This document shows, piece by piece, positions 1 through 9,291 of a stretch of 36,553 nt of DNA; the first letter of the stretch is position 1, and each line of letters opens with the position of its first letter. Made by a program: the position numbers and the translations under genes. The notes beneath the pieces are model-generated. The model was not told the origin of the DNA and made no database searches. It worked only from the letters and a program-made list of their open reading frames with translations. The stretch is from an uncultured Luminiphilus sp. (GTDB lineage Bacteria > Pseudomonadota > Gammaproteobacteria > Pseudomonadales > Halieaceae): positions 1-36,553 of the forward strand of contig CAJQLP010000228.1 of assembly GCA_905479205.1 (NCBI GenBank). The letters run 5' to 3'.

Positions 1-560
1 ATATCGCGCTCCTCGGCCAAGAACACCACGGTTGCCGGATCCCAGCCTGGGTTGTGTAGGCCGTCAGCTCCCCGATTGATGAATTCTTTAGGATCTTCGC
101 GCTTAGACCAATCGGTGCGATAAAGCACCCAGCTACCCTTGGGTATTTCGCCGTGCTGCGCTTCCCACGCTTTCACGAACTCGACGGTCATCAGAAAATC
201 CGCATCAGCGGCGGCTTCAGCGGAAGCGTCGATCACCACAAATGGCGCGACAAAATTTTCCAGAGGCAGCGTGTCGGTAGCGTGATGTTCATGATCTTTA
301 CCCGTAACCCAATGTATCGGGGCGTCAAAATGCGTGCCCGTGTGCTCGCCGCACTTGATGTTGTTCCAGTACCAAGCCGGTCCGCGCTCGTCATAGCGCG
401 AGATTTCTTCCTTGCTAAAGGGCCAAGATTTTTTCCAACCGAACTCTTCGGGCAACTCCAAAATTGGGGTGTCCGCTGCCAGTGTCACGCTCAGGTCGAC
501 AATACGGATGCCACCATTGCTAAGTGCCTGTGCCATTTGAGTGAGCGCATCCGTATTCAT
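1..560 (-). CDS. Cyclase family protein (kynurenine formamidase-like metal hydrolase), C-terminus cut by the window edge
   Basis: Minus-strand reading from ATG at 558-560: MNTDALTQMAQALSNGGIRIVDLSVTL...GEHTGTHFDAPIHWVTGKD..., with the HxGTHxDxPxH metal-binding motif. The frame is open to base 1. Confidence 0.85.
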   Translation of the reverse strand, partial: MNTDALTQMAQALSNGGIRIVDLSVTLAADTPILELPEEFGWKKSWPFSKEEISRYDERGPAWYWNNIKCGEHTGTHFDAPIHWVTGKDHEHHATDTLPLENFVAPFVVIDASAEAAADADFLMTVEFVKAWEAQHGEIPKGSWVLYRTDWSKREDPKEFINRGADGLHNPGWDPATVVFLAEERD

Positions 561-640
561 AGTATTTTCCCTTTCCCTGTGAGATTACGCAGATACTAAC
601 GGATTATCGGGTAAACGACGGCGTTAGGTCTGGTTAATAC

Positions 641-656
641 TTTAAGCCTAAAATAT
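641..656. promoter_or_regulatory. Candidate operator, sister copy (TTTAAGCCTAAAATAT)
   Basis: Matches 9293-9308 at 15/16 positions; contains TTTA-AGCC-TAAA inverted repeat. Confidence 0.3.
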
Positions 657-846
657 AATCAAGGGGTATGTTATGGGACAGGAAGCGACAAAATCTGTGA
701 GCGATCCATTTGGACGGGTGCATGACACCGAAAATTTATATGTAGCGGGACCAAGCTTATTTCCAGAAAGCGGCGCGGTTAACCCAGCGTTCACCCAGAG
801 CGCGCTTGCCGCCCACCAAGCTGAACACCTAAGCGAGCAGAGTTGA
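652..846 (+). pseudogene. Orphan C-terminal fragment of a GMC-family FAD oxidoreductase
   Basis: Frame after a stop at 649-651 reads NIIKGYVMGQEATKSVSDPFGRVHDTENLYVAGPSLFPESGAVNPAFTQSALAAHQAEHLSEQS*. This resembles the GMC_oxred_C end (MG..P..SVxD..GRVHxxxNLYVAGxSxFPxxGxVNPxxT..ALA...A.HL). No FAD domain lies upstream. Confidence 0.7.
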
Positions 847-968
847 GCGCTGCAACAGATAGCCAACCCTAATTTTGATACACTAAATCGACGAATAAAT
901 CAGAAAATGTGCGTAATTTCTTTTGCAAGAACCAATCCCCTTACCTCACGACTCATACAGGAACACAC

Positions 969-3062
969 ATGTCACCAGTTGTCAGCTACGCCCTCCACGG
1001 TAACATCGGTGTTATCAGTGTAGACAATGCCCCCGTCAACGCTCTGTCTCATGCGGTTCGCTCGGGTATTGCCGAGGCATTGACCGCTGCCTACTCTGAT
1101 GCATCTCAAGCCGTTATTATCAGCTGCGCGGGTAGAACATTTATTGCGGGCGCGGACATCACAGAATTTGGCAAGCCGCCGCAAGAGCCGTCACTGCCCG
1201 ATCTTCTTGAGCAACTGGATAATCATCCCAAGATCACCGTTGCAGCGCTCCACGGCACTGCGCTGGGTGGCGGATTCGAAACGGCACTCAGCTGTAACTA
1301 CAGAATTGCACTAGCCAGCGCGAAGGTGGGTTTACCCGAGGTGAAGTTAGGCTTGCTGCCTGGCGCTGGTGGTACTCAGCGAGTGCCTCGCCTGGCCGGG
1401 GTTGAGGGAGCCATCAGCCTCATGACAACAGGCAACCCCATTAATGCAAAAAAAGCCGCTGAATTGTCCTTAGTCGACCGAGTGGTGAACGGAGATGACT
1501 TAGTCGCCCAAGCCGTTGCCTATGCCGAAGAACTGGTCGCGGCAAACGCACCTCAAAAGCAAGCCCGCACGGCACAGATAACCCTCACCGACAGCGATCG
1601 CGCAATGTTGAACCAGCAGCGCACCCAGCTGCTGAAGAAAACTCGAGGCGAAACCGCGCCACAACGCATCATCGACTGCATTGAAGCAGCGGCAGAGCTG
1701 GGCTTCGAAGAGGGCCTGCGGCGTGAGCGAGAGTTGTTTATGGAATGCATGGCCGACCCTCAATCCGCCGCCATGCGTCACATGTTTTTCGCTGAGCGTG
1801 CCGCCGCCAAGATCAACAGCTTACCCAAGGATACGCCGATCGTTGATATTCAGCGCGTGGGCATCATTGGTGCTGGCACTATGGGTGGCGGTATCGCCAT
1901 GTGTTTTGCCCAAGTGGGCATCCACGTGACCTTGGTTGATATGAGTGAAGACGCCGTAAAAGCTGGTCTCGACAAGATCGCAAAAAACTATGCCATCAGC
2001 GTCTCTCGAGGTCGTTTCTCAGAGGCGCAGGTGGCCTCCATAATGGCTAACATAACACCTTCCTCAAGCTACCAAGATCTAGCCGAGGTTGATCTCGTGA
2101 TAGAAGCCGTCTTTGAGAACCTCGCGGTTAAACAGGAGGTCTTCAAAACGCTGGACGGCATCTGTAAACCCTGCGCCATCCTTGCCAGTAACACCTCTTA
2201 CCAAAATATTGACGAGATTGCGGCTGCCACATCGCGCCCGAGCAGCGTCCTTGGCATGCATTTTTTCAGTCCCGCAAACGTAATGAAGCTGCTTGAGGTC
2301 GTTCGTGGTGCCGAAAGCAGTGACTCCATCATCGCAACAGCAATGACGGTTAGTAAAAAGATTGGCAAAGTCCCCGTGCTGTCTGGGATGTGCTACGGCT
2401 TCATCGGGAATCGCATGCTGCGGCCCTACTCCCGAGAAGCCGCGCTTTGTCTTATGGAGGGCGCGACGCCTGCACAAATCGATGGCGCTATGGAGCGCTG
2501 GGGTATGGCCATGGGGCCCATGGCCGTCGGCGATTTAGCTGGCCTGGATATTGGCTACAAAGCCCGAGAGCAACTTACTGAAGAGCAAAAAGGAGAGCCG
2601 GCGAGCTATCTGGTTGCAGATCGGCTGGTGGAAGCCGGCCGCTTAGGGCAGAAATCCGGCGCAGGATATTATCAATACGACCCCGAGACTCGACGTCGTA
2701 TGGATGATCCCGCGGTAATGGAAATTGTCGCAGCGACCTGCGCAGAGCTAGGCATCAATCGTCGCACAATCAGTGACGAGGAAATCGTTGATCGTCTGAC
2801 ACTCGCCCTCGCCAATGAAGGCGCAAAAATCCTCGAGGATGGCATTGCCCAGCGGGCCAGCGATATCGACGTTGTGTACTGCTACGGCTATGGCTTTCCC
2901 CGCTTCAAAGGTGGACCTATGCACAACCTAGAGGCCGTGGGTATCCCCCGCGCGGTGGCTCGGATGGAGGAATTTGCCAGCAAGCTGAGTGCACAAAATT
3001 GGCAAACCGCAAAAACCTTGCAGGAACTGAGCACAAACGGCGGCAAGCTGGCGGATGTCTAA
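969..3062 (+). CDS. Multifunctional enoyl-CoA hydratase / 3-hydroxyacyl-CoA dehydrogenase (FadJ/FadB-like)
   Basis: N-terminal crotonase motifs (AGADITEFG, GTALGGGFE, LPGAGGTQRVPR), Rossmann motif VGIIGAGTMGGGIAMCFAQVG, and 3HCDH C-terminal domains. ATG at 969 is preferred over the GTG at 909. Confidence 0.93.
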   Translation: MSPVVSYALHGNIGVISVDNAPVNALSHAVRSGIAEALTAAYSDASQAVIISCAGRTFIAGADITEFGKPPQEPSLPDLLEQLDNHPKITVAALHGTALGGGFETALSCNYRIALASAKVGLPEVKLGLLPGAGGTQRVPRLAGVEGAISLMTTGNPINAKKAAELSLVDRVVNGDDLVAQAVAYAEELVAANAPQKQARTAQITLTDSDRAMLNQQRTQLLKKTRGETAPQRIIDCIEAAAELGFEEGLRRERELFMECMADPQSAAMRHMFFAERAAAKINSLPKDTPIVDIQRVGIIGAGTMGGGIAMCFAQVGIHVTLVDMSEDAVKAGLDKIAKNYAISVSRGRFSEAQVASIMANITPSSSYQDLAEVDLVIEAVFENLAVKQEVFKTLDGICKPCAILASNTSYQNIDEIAAATSRPSSVLGMHFFSPANVMKLLEVVRGAESSDSIIATAMTVSKKIGKVPVLSGMCYGFIGNRMLRPYSREAALCLMEGATPAQIDGAMERWGMAMGPMAVGDLAGLDIGYKAREQLTEEQKGEPASYLVADRLVEAGRLGQKSGAGYYQYDPETRRRMDDPAVMEIVAATCAELGINRRTISDEEIVDRLTLALANEGAKILEDGIAQRASDIDVVYCYGYGFPRFKGGPMHNLEAVGIPRAVARMEEFASKLSAQNWQTAKTLQELSTNGGKLADV

Positions 3063-4713
3063 GGTGACTGCAACAAACCCCATCCCGACATCACCAAGGG
3101 AGGCACTGGCGCAATCGGCGGCGAAGTTTCCTCGTCATGAAGCGCTGCATATTCCGGCCACGGCCTGCGCCCATTACGCTTCTGAGGGGGACGTACCCGC
3201 CGCGATTAGTCTGAGTTACGAGAAACTCGAAGCCGCCGTCACCCGAGGCACAGAAATTTGGGCTGGTACGGGCATTAACGGTCGGGTAGCGCTGGTACTG
3301 GAGAATCGTGTCGATTTTTTTGTCCAGTGGTTGGCCCTGAATGCACTAGGCATCAGTGTTATACCCATCAACCATGAAATGCCCGATGAAGAGATCCCCT
3401 ACTACCTTGAACACGGGGAAGCGGTCGCCATATGCGCGCTCGCTGAACATGTTGAGCGCCTCACGGACATCAGCAGCTCCTTGGAAACGCCGTTACCCGT
3501 GGTTAGCCCCCAGTCGGTAATCGCGCTTAACTTTGGCAAACCGTTATCTGCTCCCCGCATCGAGTTTAGCACCGAGTGTGCGCTGCTCTATACATCCGGC
3601 AGCACTGGCAAGCCCAAGGGCTGCGTGTTAGATAACGACTACTTCATTCAGCAAGGGCTATGGTATCGAAGCCTTGATGGCCACATCAGTCTGCAGGAAG
3701 GAGCAGAGCGACTTCTAACCCCTCTCCCCCTTAGTCACATGAACGCCATGTCGGTATCGACCATGGCCATGCTGATGACTGGTGGTTGCCTCATACAACT
3801 GGATCGTTTCCACCCTTCAACCTGGTGGCGCAGCGTCCGTGACTCGCAAGCTACCGCTCTGCACTACCTCGGAGTGCTGCCCGCCATTCTGCTGGCCCTC
3901 CCCGAGGATGAAGCAGACGATTTTTCTGATCAGATACGCTTTGGCTTTGGCGCGGGGGTAAATCCCGCCCACCATGCACGCTTTGAAAAACGTTTTGGTT
4001 TTCCGTTGATAGAAGCTTGGGCAATGACCGAGTGCGGCGCGGGAGGCGCCATCATTGCCAATAATGAACCCCGTCATGTGGGGCAGTGCTGCTTCGGTAA
4101 ACCCTTGCCCATCATCGAGTGGCAGATGGTGGACGAGGCCAAACAACCCGTTGATAAGGGCGTCCCCGGCGAACTCAGAGTGCGAGCAAAAGGTGCCAAC
4201 CCGCGCAAAGGCTACTTCGCAGGCTACCTAAACAACCCCGAGGCCACCGCCGAGGTCTGGGCTGACGGTTGGCTTAACACCGGTGATGTCGTGGTTGAGC
4301 TAGACGATGGATCACTGGCGTTTGTAGATCGACGGAAAAATATCATTCGCCGCTCCGGGGAGAATATCTCCGCCCTTGAGGTGGAAGCAGCCCTAGCTGA
4401 CCATCCCGCAGTTCACACCGCCGTAGTCACCCCCGTGCCCGACGAAATGCGCGGTGAAGAGGTGGCTAGCTGCATCATACTGAATGAGGGGTTTATCCCC
4501 GATCTTGCAACGGCTAAGAGCATTCAAGGTCACGCGTTGGGCAAGTTGGTGTATTTCAAGGCGCCTGCCTGGTTCATTTTTGCCAGCTCACTACCGGTCA
4601 CCGCATCCAATAAGCCCAAGCGAGCGGACATCAAAGCTCTCGCCCGCACCGCGCTCGAAGATGGATCGGCCATCGATCTACGCCCGCTCAAGAAAAGAAG
4701 CGCCAGCAAATGA
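3055..4713 (+). CDS. AMP-forming acyl-CoA synthetase/ligase (ANL superfamily)
   Basis: LLYTSGSTGKPKG P-loop, EAWAMTECG, GWLNTGD, RRKNIIRRSGENIS and C-terminal LPVTASNKPKR. Overlaps the upstream stop by 8 nt. Confidence 0.92.
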   Translation: MSKVTATNPIPTSPREALAQSAAKFPRHEALHIPATACAHYASEGDVPAAISLSYEKLEAAVTRGTEIWAGTGINGRVALVLENRVDFFVQWLALNALGISVIPINHEMPDEEIPYYLEHGEAVAICALAEHVERLTDISSSLETPLPVVSPQSVIALNFGKPLSAPRIEFSTECALLYTSGSTGKPKGCVLDNDYFIQQGLWYRSLDGHISLQEGAERLLTPLPLSHMNAMSVSTMAMLMTGGCLIQLDRFHPSTWWRSVRDSQATALHYLGVLPAILLALPEDEADDFSDQIRFGFGAGVNPAHHARFEKRFGFPLIEAWAMTECGAGGAIIANNEPRHVGQCCFGKPLPIIEWQMVDEAKQPVDKGVPGELRVRAKGANPRKGYFAGYLNNPEATAEVWADGWLNTGDVVVELDDGSLAFVDRRKNIIRRSGENISALEVEAALADHPAVHTAVVTPVPDEMRGEEVASCIILNEGFIPDLATAKSIQGHALGKLVYFKAPAWFIFASSLPVTASNKPKRADIKALARTALEDGSAIDLRPLKKRSASK

Positions 4714-4777
4714 GTCCCGTGTTCGCCTCATCATTACGGCGTGTGACTGCCCAGCAAACACCCATGGCGAACATGTT

Positions 4778-5962
4778 GTGAGGAACTACGAAGGTATCGC
4801 TCTGGTCTGCCCCGTGAGTCTGGGTTATGCCAAACAGAGCTCACACGGCGCCGCCTGGTATGTTGGGTCAGTGCTGAGAGAGATTATACACTCGGCGGGC
4901 ATTGCAAAATCCGACGTTGACGGCCTCGCGGTTTCGAGCTTTTCTCTAGGCGTTGACTCAGCTATCGCGCTCACTCAGCACTTTGGTCTCTCACCCCGCT
5001 GGATAGAACAGGCCAACATGGGTGGCGTGTCGGGAATTGTGGCCCTGCGCAAAGCCGCCAGAGCGGTGCAATGCGGCGAGGCGCAGATCGTGGCCTGCAT
5101 CGGGGGCGATGGTGCTGGTCACCGATCTTTTGAAGCGACCGCCGCCCACTTTTCCAGCTGGAGCATAGACGCTTCCTTTCCCTACGGCGCCGGTGGCCCC
5201 AACGCAGCCTTCAGTCTCATCACCCGCCACTACATGGAAAAGTACGGTGCAAAACGGGAGGATTTCGCTCGAATCGCGGTAGACCAGCGGTACAACGCCA
5301 ATCATTACCCCAAGGCGCTGCTGGGTCACAAACGCCTAAGCACGCAAGACTACCTGCAGGCGCGGCCCATCGCAGGACCGCTGCATTTATTTGACTGCGT
5401 AATGCCCTGTGCGGGGGGCGAAGGATTTCTGATCATGTCAGAGGCCCGGGCGCGCACCCTCAAACTCCCCTTCGTGCGTCTGCTGGCTGCTGACGAGTTG
5501 CACAACGCTCACCCGAAAGACTCAGTTCAAGACCGAGGGGGCTGGACCGAATACATGTCAGCGCTGTACCAGCGCGCCGGTGTGGGACCTGAGGATATCG
5601 ATTTACTGCAGACCTATGATGACTATCCCGTCATCAGCATGATGCAAATTGAAGATCTGGGATTCTGCGAAAAAGGCGACGGACCCAGGTTTGTGCAAGA
5701 AACCGATATGCGTTTCGATCACTCAGGCGCCCCGTCGCGCAAACTGCCTCATAACACCTGTGGCGGTCAATTGTCTTGCGGGCAGGCTGGATCTGCCGCG
5801 GGCTATCTGGGGCTCACCGAGACGATTCGTCAGCTGACCCACACCGCCGGAAGCAATCAGGTCCCTCGGGCTCGCCACGGCTTAGTGAGTGGCTATGGCA
5901 TGGTCAACTATGATCGAGGTTTATGTAGCGGTGCCGCGCTACTGGCGAGGGGTGACGCATGA
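4778..5962 (+). CDS. Thiolase-fold protein of the lipid-transfer/SCP2-thiolase-like class, probably non-thiolytic
   Basis: GTG start gives MRNYEGIALVCPVSLGYAKQSS...; thiolase-like core with NMGGVSG, LFDCVMPCAGGEGFL, QTYDDYP and CGGQLSCGQAGSAAG. The listed ORF from 4484 is an N-terminal over-extension. Confidence 0.85.
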   Translation: MRNYEGIALVCPVSLGYAKQSSHGAAWYVGSVLREIIHSAGIAKSDVDGLAVSSFSLGVDSAIALTQHFGLSPRWIEQANMGGVSGIVALRKAARAVQCGEAQIVACIGGDGAGHRSFEATAAHFSSWSIDASFPYGAGGPNAAFSLITRHYMEKYGAKREDFARIAVDQRYNANHYPKALLGHKRLSTQDYLQARPIAGPLHLFDCVMPCAGGEGFLIMSEARARTLKLPFVRLLAADELHNAHPKDSVQDRGGWTEYMSALYQRAGVGPEDIDLLQTYDDYPVISMMQIEDLGFCEKGDGPRFVQETDMRFDHSGAPSRKLPHNTCGGQLSCGQAGSAAGYLGLTETIRQLTHTAGSNQVPRARHGLVSGYGMVNYDRGLCSGAALLARGDA

Positions 5963-6504
5963 ATTTAAAGGAAAAGATGCAGCGCCGGCTGAAGCTGAGC
6001 CGACCTTCACTGCGAGCACGAGCCCGTCCTCCCAAGCACCGAACGACGTTAGGAGCTCAGTTCACCGCCGCCAATCTATCCACGGCGCTGGCGCTGCAGC
6101 ATTGCAAGAGCTGTGGACACACCCAGTACCCACCCACTGAACTCTGCGGTATCTGCCTTGAAGACCAGTTGATCTACCAACCGGCCGATGGCGCGGGGGT
6201 CATACTGGCGAAAACCGAGCTCCATCACAGCCTGTGGGAATACTTCAAACGTCGGCTGCGCCAGGGATCCTGGCCTTTGTGCTCAGTTGCGCTGAACTCG
6301 GGGCCCGAGGTCATTGCCCACTTGGGTTCTGATCACCTCAAGGCCGGCGATCCTGCGCGGGTGTTCAGTCACACGGACGCCTCCCAACAGGCGGTCTTGA
6401 TTGCGGTCGATGCCAACGTCGATGTTTCCTACCCCGAGGCTAGGCGTGAAATTGTTTCAGCGATGAACCTCGATATCCCCGCCATCAAAGAGGATGGTCT
6501 ATGA
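5959..6504 (+). CDS. DUF35 / OB-fold acyl-CoA-associated protein with zinc ribbon
   Basis: CKSCGHTQYPPTELCGIC rubredoxin-like zinc ribbon followed by an OB-fold-like segment. ATGA overlap with the thiolase-like gene, a usual DUF35 partner. Confidence 0.85.
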   Translation: MNLKEKMQRRLKLSRPSLRARARPPKHRTTLGAQFTAANLSTALALQHCKSCGHTQYPPTELCGICLEDQLIYQPADGAGVILAKTELHHSLWEYFKRRLRQGSWPLCSVALNSGPEVIAHLGSDHLKAGDPARVFSHTDASQQAVLIAVDANVDVSYPEARREIVSAMNLDIPAIKEDGL

Positions 6505-7235
6505 ATCTCACACACGAACATATTGTTGTCACTGGGGGCAGTACGGGTATTGGCGCGGCCATCTGTGACGCTTTTCTTGCTCAGGGGCTGTCGGTTATCA
6601 ACCTGTCACGACGCCCGCTGGAGCGCGCCAACGACCGGTTGCTCAACTTGGAATTAGACCTCAGCGATCGCGCGGCAACCGAGCGTGTGGCACAGGATAT
6701 TGCCAGTCGGTTCTCGGTGACCGGACTCATTCACAACGCGGGCTTGATTCGAGCGGATCTGGTCGAAGATGTAAAGCTGGATGACTTAGACTATTTGAGT
6801 CAGGTTCACATTGGCGCAGCTATTACCCTGACTCAAGCGTTTATCCCGGCAATGAAGGCTGCGGGTTTTGGTCGCATTGTGCTGATTACTTCCCGCGCCG
6901 CTCTTGGGCTGCAAACCCGCACCAGTTATACCGCGACCAAAGCCGGAATGATGGGCATGGCGCGAACTTGGGCGCTGGAACTGGGCGCCTTTGGCATCAC
7001 CGTCAACACAGTAGCTCCCGGGCCCATCCAAGATACAGAAATGTTTGCGGCGGTCATTCCAGAGGGAAGTGAAAAGATTCCCTCTATGGCAGCTAGCATT
7101 CCTGTGAAACGACTGGGCCGGTCGTCTGACGTTGCCAACGCGGTATGTTTTTTAGCCGCTGGAGAGTCGGGCTTTATAACCGGCCAAACCCTAATGGTTT
7201 GCGGTGGAGCCAGCCTTGGCTCACTGAGCCTTTGA
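6501..7235 (+). CDS. SDR-family NAD(P)-dependent oxidoreductase
   Basis: VVTGGSTGIGAAI (TGxxxGxG), NAG, and S...YTATK catalytic motif (SRAALGLQTRTSYTATKAG). ATGA overlap with the upstream gene. Confidence 0.93.
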   Translation: MNLTHEHIVVTGGSTGIGAAICDAFLAQGLSVINLSRRPLERANDRLLNLELDLSDRAATERVAQDIASRFSVTGLIHNAGLIRADLVEDVKLDDLDYLSQVHIGAAITLTQAFIPAMKAAGFGRIVLITSRAALGLQTRTSYTATKAGMMGMARTWALELGAFGITVNTVAPGPIQDTEMFAAVIPEGSEKIPSMAASIPVKRLGRSSDVANAVCFLAAGESGFITGQTLMVCGGASLGSLSL

Positions 7236-7252
7236 CCTCGGAGGGCAAGCTT

Positions 7253-8611
7253 TTGAATCGAGTACCCGACAGAAATTTTGACGCGCTTGTAACACCCACT
7301 CGCATCCACCGGAGTCTTTACACTGATCCAGCGCTATTTGAGCTCGAAATGGAGCGTATCTGGGGTCAGTCCTGGATTTTTATAGGTCACGAATCCCAGG
7401 TACCCAACCCCGGGGATTTCTTCACGACCCACGTAAACCACAACATTCCCGTGGTCATGATTCGTGACAAAGACGGCAGCGTTAACGTTCTACACAATCG
7501 CTGTGGCCACAAAGGCGCCAAAGTTGTGGAGGCGCGCTCCGGCACCGTGCGCGGGGCGTTGCGCTGCGGCTATCACGGATGGAGCTACCGGTTTGACGGC
7601 TCTCTGCTGAAAATTCCCAACGAAAAAGGGTATGAAAACACCGGCTTCGACCCCCAGTCCGCCTGCTACAGCATGCAGCGACTCGCCCAGGTAGACAGTT
7701 ACCGGGGCTTTGTATTTGCAACCCTGTCCAGCGACGCTCCGACGCTACAAACGTGGATGGGCGGCGCGAGGGAATGCTTTGACAATCTCTGTGACCGAGC
7801 CCCCGAGGGCGAAGTGGAGGTTGCGGGGGGCGTTCTGCGCTATGAACACGAATGTAACTGGAAGTTCATTCTTGAAAACTTGAACGACACCATGCATCCC
7901 ATGGTCGTTCACGAATCGGTGGTCAAAGCAGCCGAGCAGTACATCGCCACACTGCCCGACGATGCGGTGAATGAGCGCAGAGAAGCCGAGATTATTCCAC
8001 CCTTTGGCGCGAGCTATGAAAAGTTTGAAGACTCGGGGATAACGGGCTTCGACTACGGGCACCATTACGACGGCGGTAAAACCAGCATTCATGCGGATTA
8101 CTCGGTTGATCCCGAGTATCATGCGGCGATGATCGCCTCCTATGGAGAAGAGCGAACCCGAGAGATTTATGCGTTTAACACGCACAACGTCTGCTTTTAC
8201 CCCTCTCTCACCATTAAATGCGCTGTCCAAAATATCCGCGTCATTCGCCCCATCAGCGTTGGTCGATTCATTGTCGAGACCTGGTCGTTCCGACTCAAAG
8301 GCGCCCCAGACAGTATGCTGCAGCGAACGCTACTGTACTCACGATTAATTAATTCTTCGATGGGTATGGTGGGCCCGGACGATCTCGAAGTTTATCGACG
8401 CACCCAGGAGGGCTTGGCATCACCGTCTAATGATTGGGTCGAATTCCACCGTCAATATGGCAAAGATCAGCAACTGCCTGATCGGGTGGTGGGCGGCGGC
8501 ACTTCAGACCTGGACATGCGCACCCAATACCGTGCCTGGAAAGCCTACATGGAGGGATCAATTTTCTCTGCTAAAAGATCCGAGCGAGCCTCTATGGGGG
8601 AAACACAATGA
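7253..8611 (+). CDS. Rieske aromatic-ring-hydroxylating dioxygenase, alpha subunit
   Basis: Rieske CxH...CxxH (RCGHKGAKVVEARSGTVRGALRCGYHGWSY) and mononuclear iron motif NDTMHPMVVH. TTG start at 7253 preceded by GGAGGG; the 7145 start overlaps the SDR. Confidence 0.92.
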   Translation: MNRVPDRNFDALVTPTRIHRSLYTDPALFELEMERIWGQSWIFIGHESQVPNPGDFFTTHVNHNIPVVMIRDKDGSVNVLHNRCGHKGAKVVEARSGTVRGALRCGYHGWSYRFDGSLLKIPNEKGYENTGFDPQSACYSMQRLAQVDSYRGFVFATLSSDAPTLQTWMGGARECFDNLCDRAPEGEVEVAGGVLRYEHECNWKFILENLNDTMHPMVVHESVVKAAEQYIATLPDDAVNERREAEIIPPFGASYEKFEDSGITGFDYGHHYDGGKTSIHADYSVDPEYHAAMIASYGEERTREIYAFNTHNVCFYPSLTIKCAVQNIRVIRPISVGRFIVETWSFRLKGAPDSMLQRTLLYSRLINSSMGMVGPDDLEVYRRTQEGLASPSNDWVEFHRQYGKDQQLPDRVVGGGTSDLDMRTQYRAWKAYMEGSIFSAKRSERASMGETQ

Positions 8612-9117
8612 ATCAGCGACAGGCCGTTGAGGACTTTCTATACCACGAAGCCAGCTTGTTGGACCGTCCCGATTTGGATACATGGGTTTCATTATTTACC
8701 GAGGACGGTCGTTACTGGATGCCGGCAGCCGAGGATCAAGCCGATCCCATTAACCACATATCCCACGTTTATGACGATCGGGTCATGATGGAGATTCGTC
8801 GACGTAATTTTGTCCACCCGAGGGCCTCATCAAAAGATTGGCCGGTTCGGTGCTCCCACCTCATTGGCAACATCAGAATACACATTGACCCCAGTGCAGA
8901 CAGCTCTGCACCAGACAGCGGGTCAGCGACCGGCGATGTGCTCACGGTGACATCCAACCAACACGTCGTCGTTTGGTATCGCGATGAACAGCGGGTTTAC
9001 GCCTATCGAGGCACGCACCGACTGCTATGCGCGGGGAATCAATTCGCCATCAGAGAGAAGCGCGTCGACCTCATCAATCCCGACGCGCCACAACGATCCC
9101 TGATCATTTATTTGTGA
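8608..9117 (+). CDS. Rieske dioxygenase beta (small) subunit, SnoaL/NTF2-like fold
   Basis: MNQRQAVEDFLYHEASLLDRPDLDTWVSLFTEDGRYWMPAAEDQ... is typical of dioxygenase small subunits. ATGA overlap with the alpha subunit. Confidence 0.92.
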   Translation: MNQRQAVEDFLYHEASLLDRPDLDTWVSLFTEDGRYWMPAAEDQADPINHISHVYDDRVMMEIRRRNFVHPRASSKDWPVRCSHLIGNIRIHIDPSADSSAPDSGSATGDVLTVTSNQHVVVWYRDEQRVYAYRGTHRLLCAGNQFAIREKRVDLINPDAPQRSLIIYL

Positions 9118-9291
9118 GCACGTTTGTTATCGACTCGAGACCCAACCCTCAGTGTGTATAAGCTTAAGGACGGCAGTCGCAGCCCTTGCTGGGCCTGAGC
9201 CTGAAGCTGATCATTAGCGCGCCCTCCCCTCTGGGGGTGTGCCAATAACATAGAGCCTTTGGCAGAGTCTCGCAGATCGGTTACCATAACG

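Noticed and set aside
153-599. 148-aa plus-strand ORF
   Set aside because: Antisense to the cyclase-family gene, whose minus-strand translation carries a clear HxGTHxDxPxH motif.
648-866. 72-aa minus-strand ORF
   Set aside because: Antisense to the GMC-like stub; no recognisable family features.
3817-4146. 109-aa minus-strand ORF, and many similar antisense ORFs (e.g. 7745-8230, 2079-2477, 12228-12554, 19758-20168)
   Set aside because: All lie opposite strongly supported coding genes; no domain-like motifs. Typical shadow ORFs of GC-rich coding sequence.
4484-4777. N-terminal extension of the thiolase-like ORF
   Set aside because: Overlaps the C-terminal ligase motifs in another frame; the GTG at 4778 gives the expected N-terminus.
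9226-9236. CCCC-TCT-GGGG hairpin after the Rieske beta gene
   Set aside because: Short stem with no following T tract; not enough for a terminator call.
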